Below, piece after piece: positions 1-9,175 of a stretch of 48,267 bases of DNA (position 1 is the first letter of the stretch; each line of letters starts with the position of its first letter). The notes beneath the pieces were generated by a model. The model did not search any database, had not been told where the DNA came from, and saw nothing but the letters and a program-made list of their open reading frames with translations. The stretch is taken from assembly GCA_964628185.1 (NCBI GenBank), contig CAZVLQ010000017.1, positions 1 through 48,267 of the forward strand, in the 5' to 3' direction. The DNA comes from CAZVLQ01 sp964628185 (GTDB lineage: Bacteria > Pseudomonadota > Zetaproteobacteria > Mariprofundales > Mariprofundaceae). The position numbers and the translations under genes were made by a program.

Positions 1-123
1 CACCTGCGCGAGTTACGCGGCAGGATCACGCGGTCGGTAATCTGCCTGCTGCTTGAACTCGGCGTCCTGGCCGCAAGCCGGCTTGATACAGCTTCCTACG
101 CTGAAGCGCAATATACGGGCTAG
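1..123 (+). CDS. 3' end of an unidentified gene (partial)
   Basis: An open frame enters from the left edge and stops at 121-123, two bases before the next start codon. The visible 40 residues end in SYAEAQYTG and contain a short hydrophobic stretch (VICLLLELGVLAA). Tight spacing to the next gene suggests one operon. There is too little sequence to name a family, and it could be a chance open frame. Confidence 0.35.
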   Translation, partial: HLRELRGRITRSVICLLLELGVLAASRLDTASYAEAQYTG

Positions 124-125
124 GC

Positions 126-431
126 ATGCTTCGAGCTGTCATTTTTACGCTGATTGTCGGTTTGATCATCGCCACTGTCAATTTGCTGAGCGAACATCGG
201 GCCAGGGGAGAACTGATTTTGCGTTTGTGCCAGAATCGCGAGCATGTGTTATCCGATCTGAATAATGTGCTGCATAAGCCTGAAAACAGGGACGGAGAAG
301 CTATTTCATCGGCACGAAGCAAAATGATCGCGGCTAAGCTTTTATTTATCGTGCCGCAACAGGGCAACGAGCCGGATGATGTGTATCTTAAGCGACTGAA
401 AAATTATCTTGACGCGAGGTGTGGATCATGA
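126..431 (+). CDS. Small membrane-anchored protein of unknown function
   Basis: 101 residues. One N-terminal hydrophobic segment (about residues 4-20) is followed by a charged soluble domain, so a single-pass or signal-anchored protein is likely. I do not recognise a family. Its stop codon overlaps the ATG of the next gene in an ATGA arrangement at 428-431, which points to translational coupling with the LVIVD-repeat protein. The ribosome site is weak, so the exact start is uncertain. Confidence 0.5.
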   Translation: MLRAVIFTLIVGLIIATVNLLSEHRARGELILRLCQNREHVLSDLNNVLHKPENRDGEAISSARSKMIAAKLLFIVPQQGNEPDDVYLKRLKNYLDARCGS

Positions 432-1549
432 TTCTGATCAGAGAACTAACTGCAATTGCCTGCCTGCTTTTTTTTACCGCTTATGCTCAAGCCGGGTCAA
501 TACTTTCCGCTCCCGCATTCCAGGTTCAGGGCTCATTTGATGATGGCGTCATCGGTAACGGGCTTCTTTTTCTTGCCGCCAGAAATGCCGAGAGCGTGGA
601 CCCGGATATACGTATCTTTCGTCTTGGTAAAGGCAGGAAGGTCTCATTGCTCGGTGATTATGTTTCCAAGGACTATGCAAACGGAATCGCGCTGAATGGT
701 AAGTATCTCTATGTAGTTGATGGAAAATTCGGTCTTGAGGTGGTTGATATCAGTCGCCCGTCGACCCCGCGCCTGGTGGGGTTTATCGGGCTGGGCGGTT
801 ATAGTCACAAGGTTATGATACATAAGAAGGTTGCGTATGTGGCATCCGGTTTTAATGGCATGCATATCATTGACATCAGTACACCGGAGCATCCCCGTCT
901 GATTTCCACATTCCAGGCGTATCCGCCACCTGGAGATGATGCGGCTGAACAGGTTTCCGAGGTATCGAATCCAGATGGGATCGTTGATTCCACAGACGAT
1001 TATGGTGATGAGAGGGAAAGCTCCGGGCGTGGCGATGTCATTGTATCCTGGGAAGATCTCATTCGTGATGAAGGCGCCCTCGATATTGCGATGAATGGCC
1101 ATATGGCATATATCGCCTATGGTTCGGCAGGCGTTGTGACCGTTGACATTTCCGACCCTGCCAAACCCAGGAAAATCAGTACGCTTCATGTTGATAAAAT
1201 GGCGGAAAGTATTTTTTTCAATCATAATACGCTTTACGTTACAACAGGCCTTAATGGACTGCAGCTTATTGATGCCACCCACCCTGCCTTTCCAAAGGCG
1301 CTCGGTGGGATTCTAACCAAATGTTATCCCAAGGATGTCGAGGTTTTCAGCAAACAGGCATTTGTCGCGGACGGATTCTGTGGAACAAACGGACTGTCAG
1401 TGTTCGATGTTGACGGCCAGCATGCGCTAAAAGAGAACCACTCCTATGAAGGCGATATTGGCAATGTAAAGATATCGGGAAATGTATTGCTGTCCATGGG
1501 CCTTAAAAAAACGCGTGCATATCTGTTAATCCGGACTATTCATCCGTGA
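428..1549 (+). CDS. Secreted LVIVD-repeat beta-propeller-like protein
   Basis: 373 residues. The N-terminus is a signal peptide (hydrophobic core about residues 7-20, ending AYAQA). The mature part has repeats of the LVIVD type: segments such as GLEVVDISRPSTPRLV, GMHIIDISTPEHPRLI and GVVTVDISDPAKPRKI recur about every 45-60 residues, as expected for blades of a propeller. The ATG at 428 is preferred over the GTG at 419 because GAGGTG lies just upstream and the ATG overlaps the previous stop codon. LVIVD proteins are surface or periplasmic proteins of mostly unknown role. The 3' end overlaps the convergent VKOR-DsbA gene by 14 bases. Confidence 0.7.
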   Translation: MILIRELTAIACLLFFTAYAQAGSILSAPAFQVQGSFDDGVIGNGLLFLAARNAESVDPDIRIFRLGKGRKVSLLGDYVSKDYANGIALNGKYLYVVDGKFGLEVVDISRPSTPRLVGFIGLGGYSHKVMIHKKVAYVASGFNGMHIIDISTPEHPRLISTFQAYPPPGDDAAEQVSEVSNPDGIVDSTDDYGDERESSGRGDVIVSWEDLIRDEGALDIAMNGHMAYIAYGSAGVVTVDISDPAKPRKISTLHVDKMAESIFFNHNTLYVTTGLNGLQLIDATHPAFPKALGGILTKCYPKDVEVFSKQAFVADGFCGTNGLSVFDVDGQHALKENHSYEGDIGNVKISGNVLLSMGLKKTRAYLLIRTIHP

Positions 1550-2762
1550 TCCGGCTTAATTCGATCTCAATGATACGTTGCAATATCCTGGCTGATGGCA
1601 TGCCTTCAATTTTCAGACCATTAAACAGAAAGGTGGGAGTGGCGTTCATGCCGGCGCGATAGGCCGCGTGGACGTCGGAAAGTACTGCCTCGCCGGTTTC
1701 CGCGTCATCCAGATCGGCTTCAAGGCGTTTCATATCCAGGCCCGCGGCCCTGGCCAGCTTCAGCAGGTCCTGCCTGGAAAGGCGTTTGCCCTCGAAATCA
1801 GGCTGCCGCCTGAAAATCAGGTCGTGCAAGGGCCAAAAGCGGTGTTGTCTGACAGCGGCTTCCCCTAACCGGGCCAGGCCGCAGGCAGCGGGATGCACAT
1901 CCCGGCCATAGCGCGCCTTGAGGATCGGGTTACAGTCCGTGCCGAGAGGCAGGTTTTTGAATACAAACCTTACCTTTCCCGCATAGGAAGGCAGGACCGC
2001 CTGCAGCATCATGTGAGCCTTGCGGCAATACGGGCATTGAAAATCACTGAATTCCACGATAGTGAGCTTCGCATCGGATACACCCAGGTAAGGATCGTGG
2101 CTGGTATCTACCGTTAGTCGCTGCGCGGTGGCTGAGAAACGGGCGAAGGCCGTTTCATTAAAATTGGACGCTGATCTGGCTACAGCCTGGCGTAACTGGT
2201 AAGCGCCCACTGTCGCGACAGTTGCGATCAGGACAGCAATGAGCGGAACCACATAGCCGGTTTTTCCCCGGGAGGAGAGCGTGCTCAGTACAGCCTGGAA
2301 AAAAGGGGACAGTTTACTTGTCCCCTTTTTTCCAAGGCGCCATGCAAGGTACAGGATAAAAAGATTCAGGATATAGGTAAGCAGGCAAAACAGGCAAAGG
2401 CTTTTTACCCTGAAGGTCATGATATAGCCCAGGTAAACGTCAATGCCGACGGCGATCGCCGCGGTCAGGAATATCAGGCCGACGGCGGGTGATGTATATT
2501 TACTTTTGAGGCCAGTGCCTGCAAGAGTCAGCCACAGCAGGTAAGCCATGGCGCCGAGCCAGGCGACGGGAACGCCAAACCATTCAGACCAGGAAGATGC
2601 GCTGACCGCCTCGCAGCTCACATTGCGGCTGAAATTACAGACGCTGAACTCCGTCAGACTGCCGGTGAGTATCTGCTGATGCAGCCAGGTCAGGTAAAGA
2701 GATGCGGCCAGGCCTGCGAGGGACAGTAGTAATATGCCGATCAGGCCCCGGCGTTGGTTCAT
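1536..2762 (-). CDS. VKOR domain-DsbA/thioredoxin fusion (disulfide bond formation)
   Basis: 408 residues. Residues 1-145 form a four-helix vitamin-K-epoxide-reductase domain with the loop cysteines C42 and C50 and the active pair C123-L-F-C126. After one more membrane helix (about 169-187) comes a periplasmic DsbA-like thioredoxin domain with a CPYC active site at C243-C246 and a cis-proline loop TPTFLF. Such fusions oxidise periplasmic cysteines and pass the electrons to quinone. A role in maturing the many exported redox proteins here is an inference. The linker (about residues 144-155) is encoded by a copy of the GGGGACAG palindrome found elsewhere in the window. The gene lies 9 bases downstream of the next minus-strand gene, so the two probably form an operon. 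Confidence 0.85.
   Translation of the reverse strand: MNQRRGLIGILLLSLAGLAASLYLTWLHQQILTGSLTEFSVCNFSRNVSCEAVSASSWSEWFGVPVAWLGAMAYLLWLTLAGTGLKSKYTSPAVGLIFLTAAIAVGIDVYLGYIMTFRVKSLCLFCLLTYILNLFILYLAWRLGKKGTSKLSPFFQAVLSTLSSRGKTGYVVPLIAVLIATVATVGAYQLRQAVARSASNFNETAFARFSATAQRLTVDTSHDPYLGVSDAKLTIVEFSDFQCPYCRKAHMMLQAVLPSYAGKVRFVFKNLPLGTDCNPILKARYGRDVHPAACGLARLGEAAVRQHRFWPLHDLIFRRQPDFEGKRLSRQDLLKLARAAGLDMKRLEADLDDAETGEAVLSDVHAAYRAGMNATPTFLFNGLKIEGMPSARILQRIIEIELSRITDE
2296..2334. repeat. GGGGACAG palindrome (REP-like), copy 1, inside a gene
   Basis: A perfect 16-base inverted repeat (2296-2311 against 2319-2334) with a 7-base spacer. It shares the core GGGGACAGTTTACTT with the larger elements at 9992-10068 and 23256-23331. 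It lies in frame inside the VKOR-DsbA gene between the two domains. Palindromes of this kind are typical of RAYT-type (REP-associated tyrosine transposase) elements, although no transposase is present in this window. Confidence 0.75.
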
Positions 2763-2771
2763 TTGTTTAGT

Positions 2772-3650
2772 CTAAAATGCATCAAGCAGGCGTTTTTTGC
2801 CATGTGCATAGGCATCATCACTAATATATTTGTTATCCCTCAATGAACGGAGAAATTTTAAGCGGTTATCAATGGATGGGTGCGTGGCTTCATATTCGGA
2901 GATCAACGCAGCTATTTTTGTATCATATTCTTCACGATTGATCAGATCCTGGGTCAGCAACTGGTGGATTCTGGTGATGCGCGACCAGGTATCGCCTTCC
3001 TCGTGAGCGGGAGGCCGGGCAGTCTTGTGACCCTGCTGCTTTCGAACCACCTGAGCATTGTGATGGCCAGGCTCCATGTCCACAGGGGTAATAATCCAGT
3101 CCGGTCTTTTCCTGAAAAGTGACTGGCTCGACTGTGGAACCAGCTGCCAGTAGTATTCTTCGATGCTGTTATTTGTCTGGCTTTCCGTTTCATCATCCAG
3201 CACGGCGGTATTTTCATTAAAACGGTAAACGCTCCGGGCCCGGCGGTTGTTGATTTTTTCAAAATGCCAGTAAAGCGCTCCCTGGCTGAAAAAAACCTGC
3301 CCCTTAAGCCTGTCTATTCGATAGTTGACGCGTTCATTGTCATGAAGACGTTTTAAGGCGCGATGAATTTTCGGTGACAAAGCCCGAATCTGGTCTCCGT
3401 CAAAAACTGGATGTTCGTCCTTTAATGAAGAGAATCCTTCTTTGGCGTAGTGGATATTCTGCATGATAGCGGTCAGGCGGGGCATCGGAATCATGACGGC
3501 CTGGGAAGCAGCCATGGCGCCCGTATCTTTGGAAACAGCAATAGAAACAACACCTTCATTGCCATGAGCCTTCCACGGCACTACAGTCATAAGCAACAAT
3601 ATGGCAGGCAAAAAAAGTTTGGGTCGCAAGCTGGATATCATGGCACGCAT
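2772..3650 (-). CDS. Exported protein of unknown function with SHOCT-like C-terminus
   Basis: About 292 residues from the ATG at 3650; a TTG at 3686 would add 12 residues, and a further ATG lies at 3641. The N-terminus has a signal-like hydrophobic stretch (LFLPAILLLMTVVPWKAHG). The middle is polar with no motif I recognise. The last 80 residues hold two short helical segments of the form LLTQDLINREEYDTKIAAL and LRDNKYISDDAYAHGKKRLL, resembling SHOCT-type oligomerisation segments. It precedes the VKOR-DsbA gene by 9 bases on the same strand. The function cannot be stated. Confidence 0.5.
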   Translation of the reverse strand: MRAMISSLRPKLFLPAILLLMTVVPWKAHGNEGVVSIAVSKDTGAMAASQAVMIPMPRLTAIMQNIHYAKEGFSSLKDEHPVFDGDQIRALSPKIHRALKRLHDNERVNYRIDRLKGQVFFSQGALYWHFEKINNRRARSVYRFNENTAVLDDETESQTNNSIEEYYWQLVPQSSQSLFRKRPDWIITPVDMEPGHHNAQVVRKQQGHKTARPPAHEEGDTWSRITRIHQLLTQDLINREEYDTKIAALISEYEATHPSIDNRLKFLRSLRDNKYISDDAYAHGKKRLLDAF

Positions 3651-3736
3651 TCCAAAGGTATCATAATCTGCTGTCAACTCTTGCAAAATTCTTGAGCAGG
3701 ATTGACTCTCCCACCCGGAATTTTACAAGAGGTTCT

Positions 3737-4390
3737 ATGGGCGATCGGATAAAGTGGAACGATAAATACCGGGATTCCAGCCGGGTGGCAGCCATGCGCC
3801 CGCCCGAGTTCCTGATTTCTCATGCAGACGAGGTGCTGCGGATGCTGCCGGATCATCCGCGCACGCTGGATCTGGCGGCGGGCGCCGGTCGGAACAGTAT
3901 TTTCCTGGCCGGACGTGGGTGCCGGGTTCTGGCGGTGGATTTTGCGCTGGAAGGCTTGCGGAACTGTATGCGGCGGGCAGCCATGCAAGGACTGCATGTA
4001 CAGGCCGTTGCGGCTGATCTGAAAACATTTGTATTCCCGGCCGGAGGGTATGACCTGCTGGTGAATTTTTTCTTTTTGCAGCGCGAGATTTTTCCCGCCA
4101 TGATCAATGCTCTGAATCCTGGAGGCATACTGGTGTTCGAGACCTATACAAGTCATTATCAGGCCGTTCACAGGGGGCGTTCCATGCGGCGGGAATACCT
4201 GCTTGAGCCGGGGGAGTTGCAGGCCTCCTTTCCCGGATTGAGCACTGTATTTCACGAAGAGACGGCGGTAACGGACCGCCTGATTGCACAAAATCCCCAT
4301 GTCCCTAACCCGGTGCAGCCGGAACCAAACAGGATTGCACCACAAAGGATACAGAGAGCACAGAAATATACCAGAGGAAGAGCAGCGTAA
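3737..4390 (+). CDS. Class I SAM-dependent methyltransferase (TehB-like), C-terminus altered by a repeat
   Basis: 217 residues. The Rossmann methyltransferase core is clear: motif I LDLAAGAGRNSIFLA near residues 42-56, an acidic residue after strand 2 (VLAVDFA), and a motif near LLVNFFFLQREIFP. It resembles the TehB/thiopurine-type small-molecule methyltransferases. The ATG at 3737 is chosen because AAGAGG lies just upstream; a TTG at 3692 is less likely. The last 20 or so residues, after the usual C-terminal strand, are encoded by an inverted repeat (4338-4435), so the native stop seems to have been replaced. The substrate is unknown. Confidence 0.65.
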   Translation: MGDRIKWNDKYRDSSRVAAMRPPEFLISHADEVLRMLPDHPRTLDLAAGAGRNSIFLAGRGCRVLAVDFALEGLRNCMRRAAMQGLHVQAVAADLKTFVFPAGGYDLLVNFFFLQREIFPAMINALNPGGILVFETYTSHYQAVHRGRSMRREYLLEPGELQASFPGLSTVFHEETAVTDRLIAQNPHVPNPVQPEPNRIAPQRIQRAQKYTRGRAA

Positions 4391-4435
4391 ATGACGCCTG
4401 AATTTTCTCTGTGCTCTCTTGTGACATCTGTGGTA
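4338..4435. repeat. Imperfect inverted repeat of the ACCACAGA...CACAGAG type
   Basis: The left arm (4338-4367, CACCACAAAGG then GAGAGCACAGAAA) pairs with the right arm (4404-4435, TTTCTCTGTGCTCTC then ATCTGTGGTA), separated by about 36 bases. Related repeats commonly flank GxxExxY genes in other genomes (family knowledge). Here no such gene lies between the arms, so this looks like an empty or collapsed copy. The rest of 4391-4634 shows no convincing gene. Confidence 0.6.
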
Positions 4436-4634
4436 AATATTTCTTGTGCATCTTGCATGAGATTTTACGGGAAGGAAACCAAGGTGGCGTCCATGCGCAA
4501 TCGTCCTTATACTGGGCCATTGAACCAAGTCCATGCTTTCACAAGAAGGTAGATCAATGGTTAAGGAGTCATATGTGTAATGGGCTCACGTCCTTTATGG
4601 CCAATCTCCGGGCCACTGTGTTGACGGCAGGCTG

Positions 4635-7529
4635 ATGCAAGCGGTTTCCGCCGGCGCACGGCCCGCATCCACGGGGGCACAGACTCACGCGGACGATTCC
4701 ACTCCTTCACAAAAGGGGGGAAGCTGGCGCGTGTGGGGAAAAATTCGTGTCCACATCGCCCTGTATGTCCTGTTGGCCGGTTCCGTCATTCTCTTCCTCG
4801 GGCTTTTGCTTACCAATATGATCGGTATGCAAACAGTGCGTCAGACCATCGGGTCGAATTTTCAGGGAATTGCCCGCCTGGCCGCCAATCGGACCAGGGA
4901 TATTCTGACCGGTGATCTTCGCCGTCTTAACGATTTGGCGCTCAACCCCAATATTGTTTCCGCTGCGTCCATGGCCAGCACCTTCTATGCAAACGTTAAT
5001 GACGCGTGGATCCGAAAGTATGTATCAGGGCGTGAGACCGCCTGGCAGAATGGACCTACCGGCCAGGATATTGAAGTGCTGGACAGCGACATCGCCAGAT
5101 ACCTTCAAACGATAAGCGGCCTGCAAAAAGAGGCCGTGCTGGGAATATGTATTGTTGATCAACAGGGCGCGCTGCTGGCCGCCAGTTCCAGACCATTGTA
5201 TTTTGACCTTCGCAACACTCCGTGGTGGCGGGCGGTACAGAGCCGGGGCCTGGCGTACGTCAGCAGCATTCTGGACAGGAGTTCGACCTTCCCTTCTCTT
5301 GGGGATGTGGTGGAAATGGCGGCGCCAATCCGGTCCTCGGGAAGAATCATTGGCGCGGTTCACATTGCTTTCAAGGTTTCGGGACTCTTTTTATCGCTGC
5401 GAGAGATACGTATCGGGCATACCGGTCATGTCATGCTTGTGGACAGCATCGGCACGCCGCTGATTTGCGATACGCTTCCTCACAAGGCGCATGCGATTCG
5501 ATCCCTCCTTTTGCAAACCATTCGATCGCCCAGACCCGGCTGGGGAGTGGCGCCCGATGACGGCCACGGCGGCCACAACTCGATTATCGGTTTTGCCCCT
5601 GTTCAATTTTCCAATCAACACAGGCTGAATTTTGCCGGTGGGCGTCACTGGTATGTGTATGTCCGCCAGGATCCGGTCGAGACATATGCGTGGATACATT
5701 CCCTGATGTGGAAGATCGGATGGGTCGGCACCGCGCTGGTGCTGTTGCTGGCGCTGGCCGGTATGTATGGCGGCTGGCGTATCGAGCAACCTGTAAGAGC
5801 ATTGCAGGAAGGTGCAAGGCGCATTGGCGCCGGGGATTTGCGGCACCGCATCAATATTGATTCATCCGATGAGATTGGCGCCCTGGCCATGGAGTTCAAT
5901 CGTATGGCCGGCAATATCCAGAAGGCGCAGCAGGAACTGGCAAATTTCGCGAATGCCGTAACGCATGCCGGTGATGCCATCATTATGACTGATACCGATG
6001 CGAATATTTTCTATGTAAATCCTGCCTTTGAGGTGCTGTCGGGCTATCGGGCCGGGGAAGTGATCGGCAGGAAGCCAAGTCTGTGGAAGAGCGGTCGGAC
6101 CCCGAGGCACGTGTATCAGGATATGTGGTCCACCGTGCTGGCGGGAGATGTGTGGAGCGGTGAATTAACCAACAGAAAGAAGAACGGCGCTATCTATATC
6201 GCCCAGATGACGATTTCTCCCGTTCGCAACGAGCAGGGGCAGACTATCAGCATGCTTGGGGTACAGCGTGATATTACTCAACAACGTGCCATGGAAGCGG
6301 AGCTGCGCCGCCATCACGACGAGCTTGAATGCCTGGTTGAAGAGCGGGCCCGGGAAATCAAGCAGGCCAAGGATAAACTGGAGGGACTGCTGGCCAATGC
6401 CAACGATGTGATATTTACACTGGACGAAAATGGCTGTTTTACCTTTGTCAATACGCGCATGGAGGCGTGGGGCTACAAGAGCGAGGATGTCGTTGGCAGG
6501 CCTTTTTCCGTTATACTTTCAAGTCGGGATGCGAGTTGCCTGCAGGACTGTGATGTGGGATGCCGGTCGCCGGAAGTTCGACGGGGACGTTTTTCCTCCT
6601 CGAGAGTTCGTGAATTCTGCATCCGCACGCTTAAGGGTGAGCGCCGCGAAGTCATGGTCAGCGCATCCAGTCTTGCCGATGGAAGCACGCTGGTTATCGC
6701 CCGTGACATGACGGAGATCAAACAGTTGCAGCGCCGGATTGCCGATGCCGAAAAGATGAGGGCCATCGGTGAAATGGCGACCATGCTGGTTCATGACTTC
6801 CGCAATCCATTATCCACGGTCAAGATGAATCTGCAGATTCTTTCACACAAGGCCACGGGCGATGATGCCGAAGAGCAAGAGCATTTCGAGCTTGCGCTGA
6901 GCGAAATTGCAACCCTGGAGCACCTGCTTTCTTCCATGCTGGATTTTGCCAAACCCATGCCTATGCAATTTGAATGGAATGATTTACACGCGCAACTGGG
7001 TGATTTGCTGCACTCGTTTGGCGTTGCGTTGAATGAGGGCGGGATTGAGCTTGAAAAGAATTTTGAGGCCATCTCATGTGAAGTACGCATGGACAGGGAG
7101 AAGATGAAGCAGGTGTGGACCAATGTGTTTTCAAACGCGATTCAGGCCATGCATGGATGCGGCAAGCTGACCATTTCCAGTACGAATGAATGGTACGCCA
7201 ATGCACCATGGGTGGTGATCAGCATTCAGGATAGCGGTTGCGGTATCCCCAAGGATATTCGACATCGTATTTTCGATCCGTTTTTTACCATGCGCAGTGG
7301 CGGTACGGGGCTTGGCCTGGCCATTGTGAAAAAGATTGTTGATGCGCATCACGGCAGAATCTCGGTGAAGAGTCAGCCCGGCAAGGGGACGACTGTTTTA
7401 ATTGCCTTGCAGATTCATCATATTCCGAGGATGGAGTTGACGGGTGATACGGATGGGTTCAAGACTTCCATCATGGCCATACACAGCGTCACCGCCAGGA
7501 CCGGGGACGCTCCAGCAAGCAGAGCCTGA
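4635..7529 (+). CDS. Membrane PAS-PAS sensor histidine kinase
   Basis: 964 residues. Order: transmembrane segment about 40-60; large periplasmic Cache-like sensor domain about 61-355; second transmembrane segment about 358-380; HAMP about 380-433; PAS about 440-560 (YVNPAFEVLSGY); a short coiled coil; PAS about 585-705; HisKA with phospho-acceptor H720 in VHDFRNPLSTVKMN; HATPase with N-box NVFSNAIQAM, DSGCGIP and GGTGLGLAIVKKI. About 45 extra residues follow the ATPase. It lies 116 bases upstream of an NtrC-type regulator, so the pair probably forms a two-component system. The periplasmic signal is unknown. The ribosome site is weak, so the start may be slightly off. Confidence 0.85.
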   Translation: MQAVSAGARPASTGAQTHADDSTPSQKGGSWRVWGKIRVHIALYVLLAGSVILFLGLLLTNMIGMQTVRQTIGSNFQGIARLAANRTRDILTGDLRRLNDLALNPNIVSAASMASTFYANVNDAWIRKYVSGRETAWQNGPTGQDIEVLDSDIARYLQTISGLQKEAVLGICIVDQQGALLAASSRPLYFDLRNTPWWRAVQSRGLAYVSSILDRSSTFPSLGDVVEMAAPIRSSGRIIGAVHIAFKVSGLFLSLREIRIGHTGHVMLVDSIGTPLICDTLPHKAHAIRSLLLQTIRSPRPGWGVAPDDGHGGHNSIIGFAPVQFSNQHRLNFAGGRHWYVYVRQDPVETYAWIHSLMWKIGWVGTALVLLLALAGMYGGWRIEQPVRALQEGARRIGAGDLRHRINIDSSDEIGALAMEFNRMAGNIQKAQQELANFANAVTHAGDAIIMTDTDANIFYVNPAFEVLSGYRAGEVIGRKPSLWKSGRTPRHVYQDMWSTVLAGDVWSGELTNRKKNGAIYIAQMTISPVRNEQGQTISMLGVQRDITQQRAMEAELRRHHDELECLVEERAREIKQAKDKLEGLLANANDVIFTLDENGCFTFVNTRMEAWGYKSEDVVGRPFSVILSSRDASCLQDCDVGCRSPEVRRGRFSSSRVREFCIRTLKGERREVMVSASSLADGSTLVIARDMTEIKQLQRRIADAEKMRAIGEMATMLVHDFRNPLSTVKMNLQILSHKATGDDAEEQEHFELALSEIATLEHLLSSMLDFAKPMPMQFEWNDLHAQLGDLLHSFGVALNEGGIELEKNFEAISCEVRMDREKMKQVWTNVFSNAIQAMHGCGKLTISSTNEWYANAPWVVISIQDSGCGIPKDIRHRIFDPFFTMRSGGTGLGLAIVKKIVDAHHGRISVKSQPGKGTTVLIALQIHHIPRMELTGDTDGFKTSIMAIHSVTARTGDAPASRA

Positions 7530-7645
7530 ATGTGCAAGGGAAATAGTGTCAGGTCTTCATCGTGTACAGCCTGTTTTGTATTCTGATCCGTCCGCAATGC
7601 AAGCCCCCTGTTTCCCGTCTTTCCAGTAACCTGCCAGGAGGATAA

Positions 7646-8995
7646 GTGAAAAAAATCCTGATCATTGATGATGAGACACCCATTTGCAGGACCCTGGCCT
7701 TGCATCTGAAGCAACAAGGCTACCAGCCGGCCTGGGTCAATACCGCTGAAGAGGGTCTCGAACGAATGAAACAAGTGGCATTTCATGCGGTCATACTTGA
7801 TATACATCTGCCTGATATGGATGGATTGACGGCCTTAAGGAATATCCGGGAATCAGGAAACAAGGCCCATGTCATCATCATCACGGCTTTTCATGACCTG
7901 GAATTGCCCGTCAAGGCAATGCAGTACGGTGCGGTTGAGTTCATTCATAAGCCCATTGATATCGATGAGCTTGACAAGGCGCTAAACAAGTTCTCCAGGA
8001 CACAGGGGCGGCAGGAAAAAGATGAGTCCGTACCACTTTCCGACCAGGATGCCAATGCGATGGTGGTCGGGCACAGTAAAGCCATGAAAGAAATATTCAA
8101 ACTTATCGGCATGGTTTCACAAACGAAATCCACGGTCCTGATTGAAGGCGAGTCCGGAACCGGCAAGGAGTTGATTGCCAGAGCCATCCACAACAATACT
8201 CCGGAGATTAAAGGCCCCTTCATTTCAGTCAATTGCGCCGCAATTGTGGAAACACTGCTGGAAAGCGAGCTGTTCGGGCATGAAAGGGGGGCTTTTACCG
8301 GTGCGGTGACGCGCAAGGACGGGAAATTTGCTTATGCAAAGGGTGGAACACTTTTCCTGGATGAGATCGGTGACATGTCGCCAAAACTCCAGGCGAAGCT
8401 GTTGCGGGTATTGCAGGAAAGAAAATTCGAGAGGGTTGGGGGTAAGGAATCCATTGTATTTGATGGAAGGATTGTTGCCGCCACAAATCATAATCTGGAG
8501 GAAGATGTTCGGCAGGGCAGTTTCCGTGAAGATCTTTTTTACCGATTGAACGTCGTGTCCATTTGTATGCCGCCGCTGCGTGATAGACGGGAAGATATTC
8601 CCGTTCTTGTCAGCCACCTGCTTAACCGGATCAATACCAGCGTGGGTAAGAAGGTCAGCCGCATACCGGCTTCCACTATGGCTAAACTGGTCGCTTACGA
8701 CTGGCCGGGAAATGTAAGGGAAATGGAAAACATCCTGACGCGCGCCGTTGTGATGGCGAAGGGTGATGCCTTACAGCTAGATTTAGGGCAAACCATGGGT
8801 CGAGGCGGTTACGCCGGTTATCCGGATGTAACCGGCCCCGTGAAATTTCCAAGTCTGGCGGAGGCGGAGAAAGACCTGATTGCCAGGGTACTCGATGCCA
8901 ATGGCTGGCACAAAGGGCGAGCCTGTGAAATTCTTGGTATTTCCCGCCCCAGGCTTGAACGTAAAATCAATCTTTATCACCTGGCTCGTAGCTAA
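7646..8995 (+). CDS. Sigma-54-dependent NtrC-family response regulator
   Basis: 449 residues, GTG start with an excellent AGGAGGATAA ribosome site. Receiver domain 1-120 with phospho-acceptor D52 (LDIHLPDMDG). AAA+ domain about 140-375 with Walker A GESGTGKE, the sigma-54 contact loop GAFTGA, Walker B GGTLFLDEIGD and an arginine-rich region FYRLNVVSICMPPLRDRREDI. Fis-type DNA-binding helices at about 405-449 (ACEILGISRPRLERKI). It activates sigma-54 promoters on phosphorylation, most likely by the kinase encoded just upstream. Three very good sigma-54 promoters lie at 9262, 16119 and 26847, the first only 267 bases downstream of this gene, so those are its likely targets. Confidence 0.92.
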   Translation: MKKILIIDDETPICRTLALHLKQQGYQPAWVNTAEEGLERMKQVAFHAVILDIHLPDMDGLTALRNIRESGNKAHVIIITAFHDLELPVKAMQYGAVEFIHKPIDIDELDKALNKFSRTQGRQEKDESVPLSDQDANAMVVGHSKAMKEIFKLIGMVSQTKSTVLIEGESGTGKELIARAIHNNTPEIKGPFISVNCAAIVETLLESELFGHERGAFTGAVTRKDGKFAYAKGGTLFLDEIGDMSPKLQAKLLRVLQERKFERVGGKESIVFDGRIVAATNHNLEEDVRQGSFREDLFYRLNVVSICMPPLRDRREDIPVLVSHLLNRINTSVGKKVSRIPASTMAKLVAYDWPGNVREMENILTRAVVMAKGDALQLDLGQTMGRGGYAGYPDVTGPVKFPSLAEAEKDLIARVLDANGWHKGRACEILGISRPRLERKINLYHLARS

Positions 8996-9095
8996 ATTTA
9001 TATAAAAAAACATTTTTACCACGGAGGGCTAACCCGTCCGAACCGATTGCTTCGCCTGTCATTGCGGGGCCGTCAGACGGTGGCAATCTTTCCCT

Positions 9096-9118
9096 GCCTG
9101 GGCTTTCGCAGGCTTTTT
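9096..9118 (+). terminator. Intrinsic terminator after the NtrC-type regulator
   Basis: GCCTG (9096-9100) pairs with CAGGC (9109-9113) around an 8-base loop and is followed by TTTTT. It lies about 100 bases past the regulator stop codon and separates it from the downstream sigma-54 operon. Confidence 0.6.
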
Positions 9119-9146
9119 ACGATTGCATCGGATGCTTGATACGGAA

Positions 9147-9175
9147 CATTCAAGTCAGGACATATCGTTTGAATG
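9147..9175. promoter_or_regulatory. Candidate enhancer dyad upstream of the first sigma-54 promoter
   Basis: CATTCAA (9147-9153) and TTGAATG (9169-9175) form an exact dyad with a 15-base spacer starting GTCAGG, followed directly by AAATG. The centre is about 102 bases upstream of the -24 element, a usual position for an NtrC-type activator site. The TTTCAT/ATGAAA dyad at 16016-16055 is similar. Assignment to the regulator at 7646 is inference. Confidence 0.35.
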
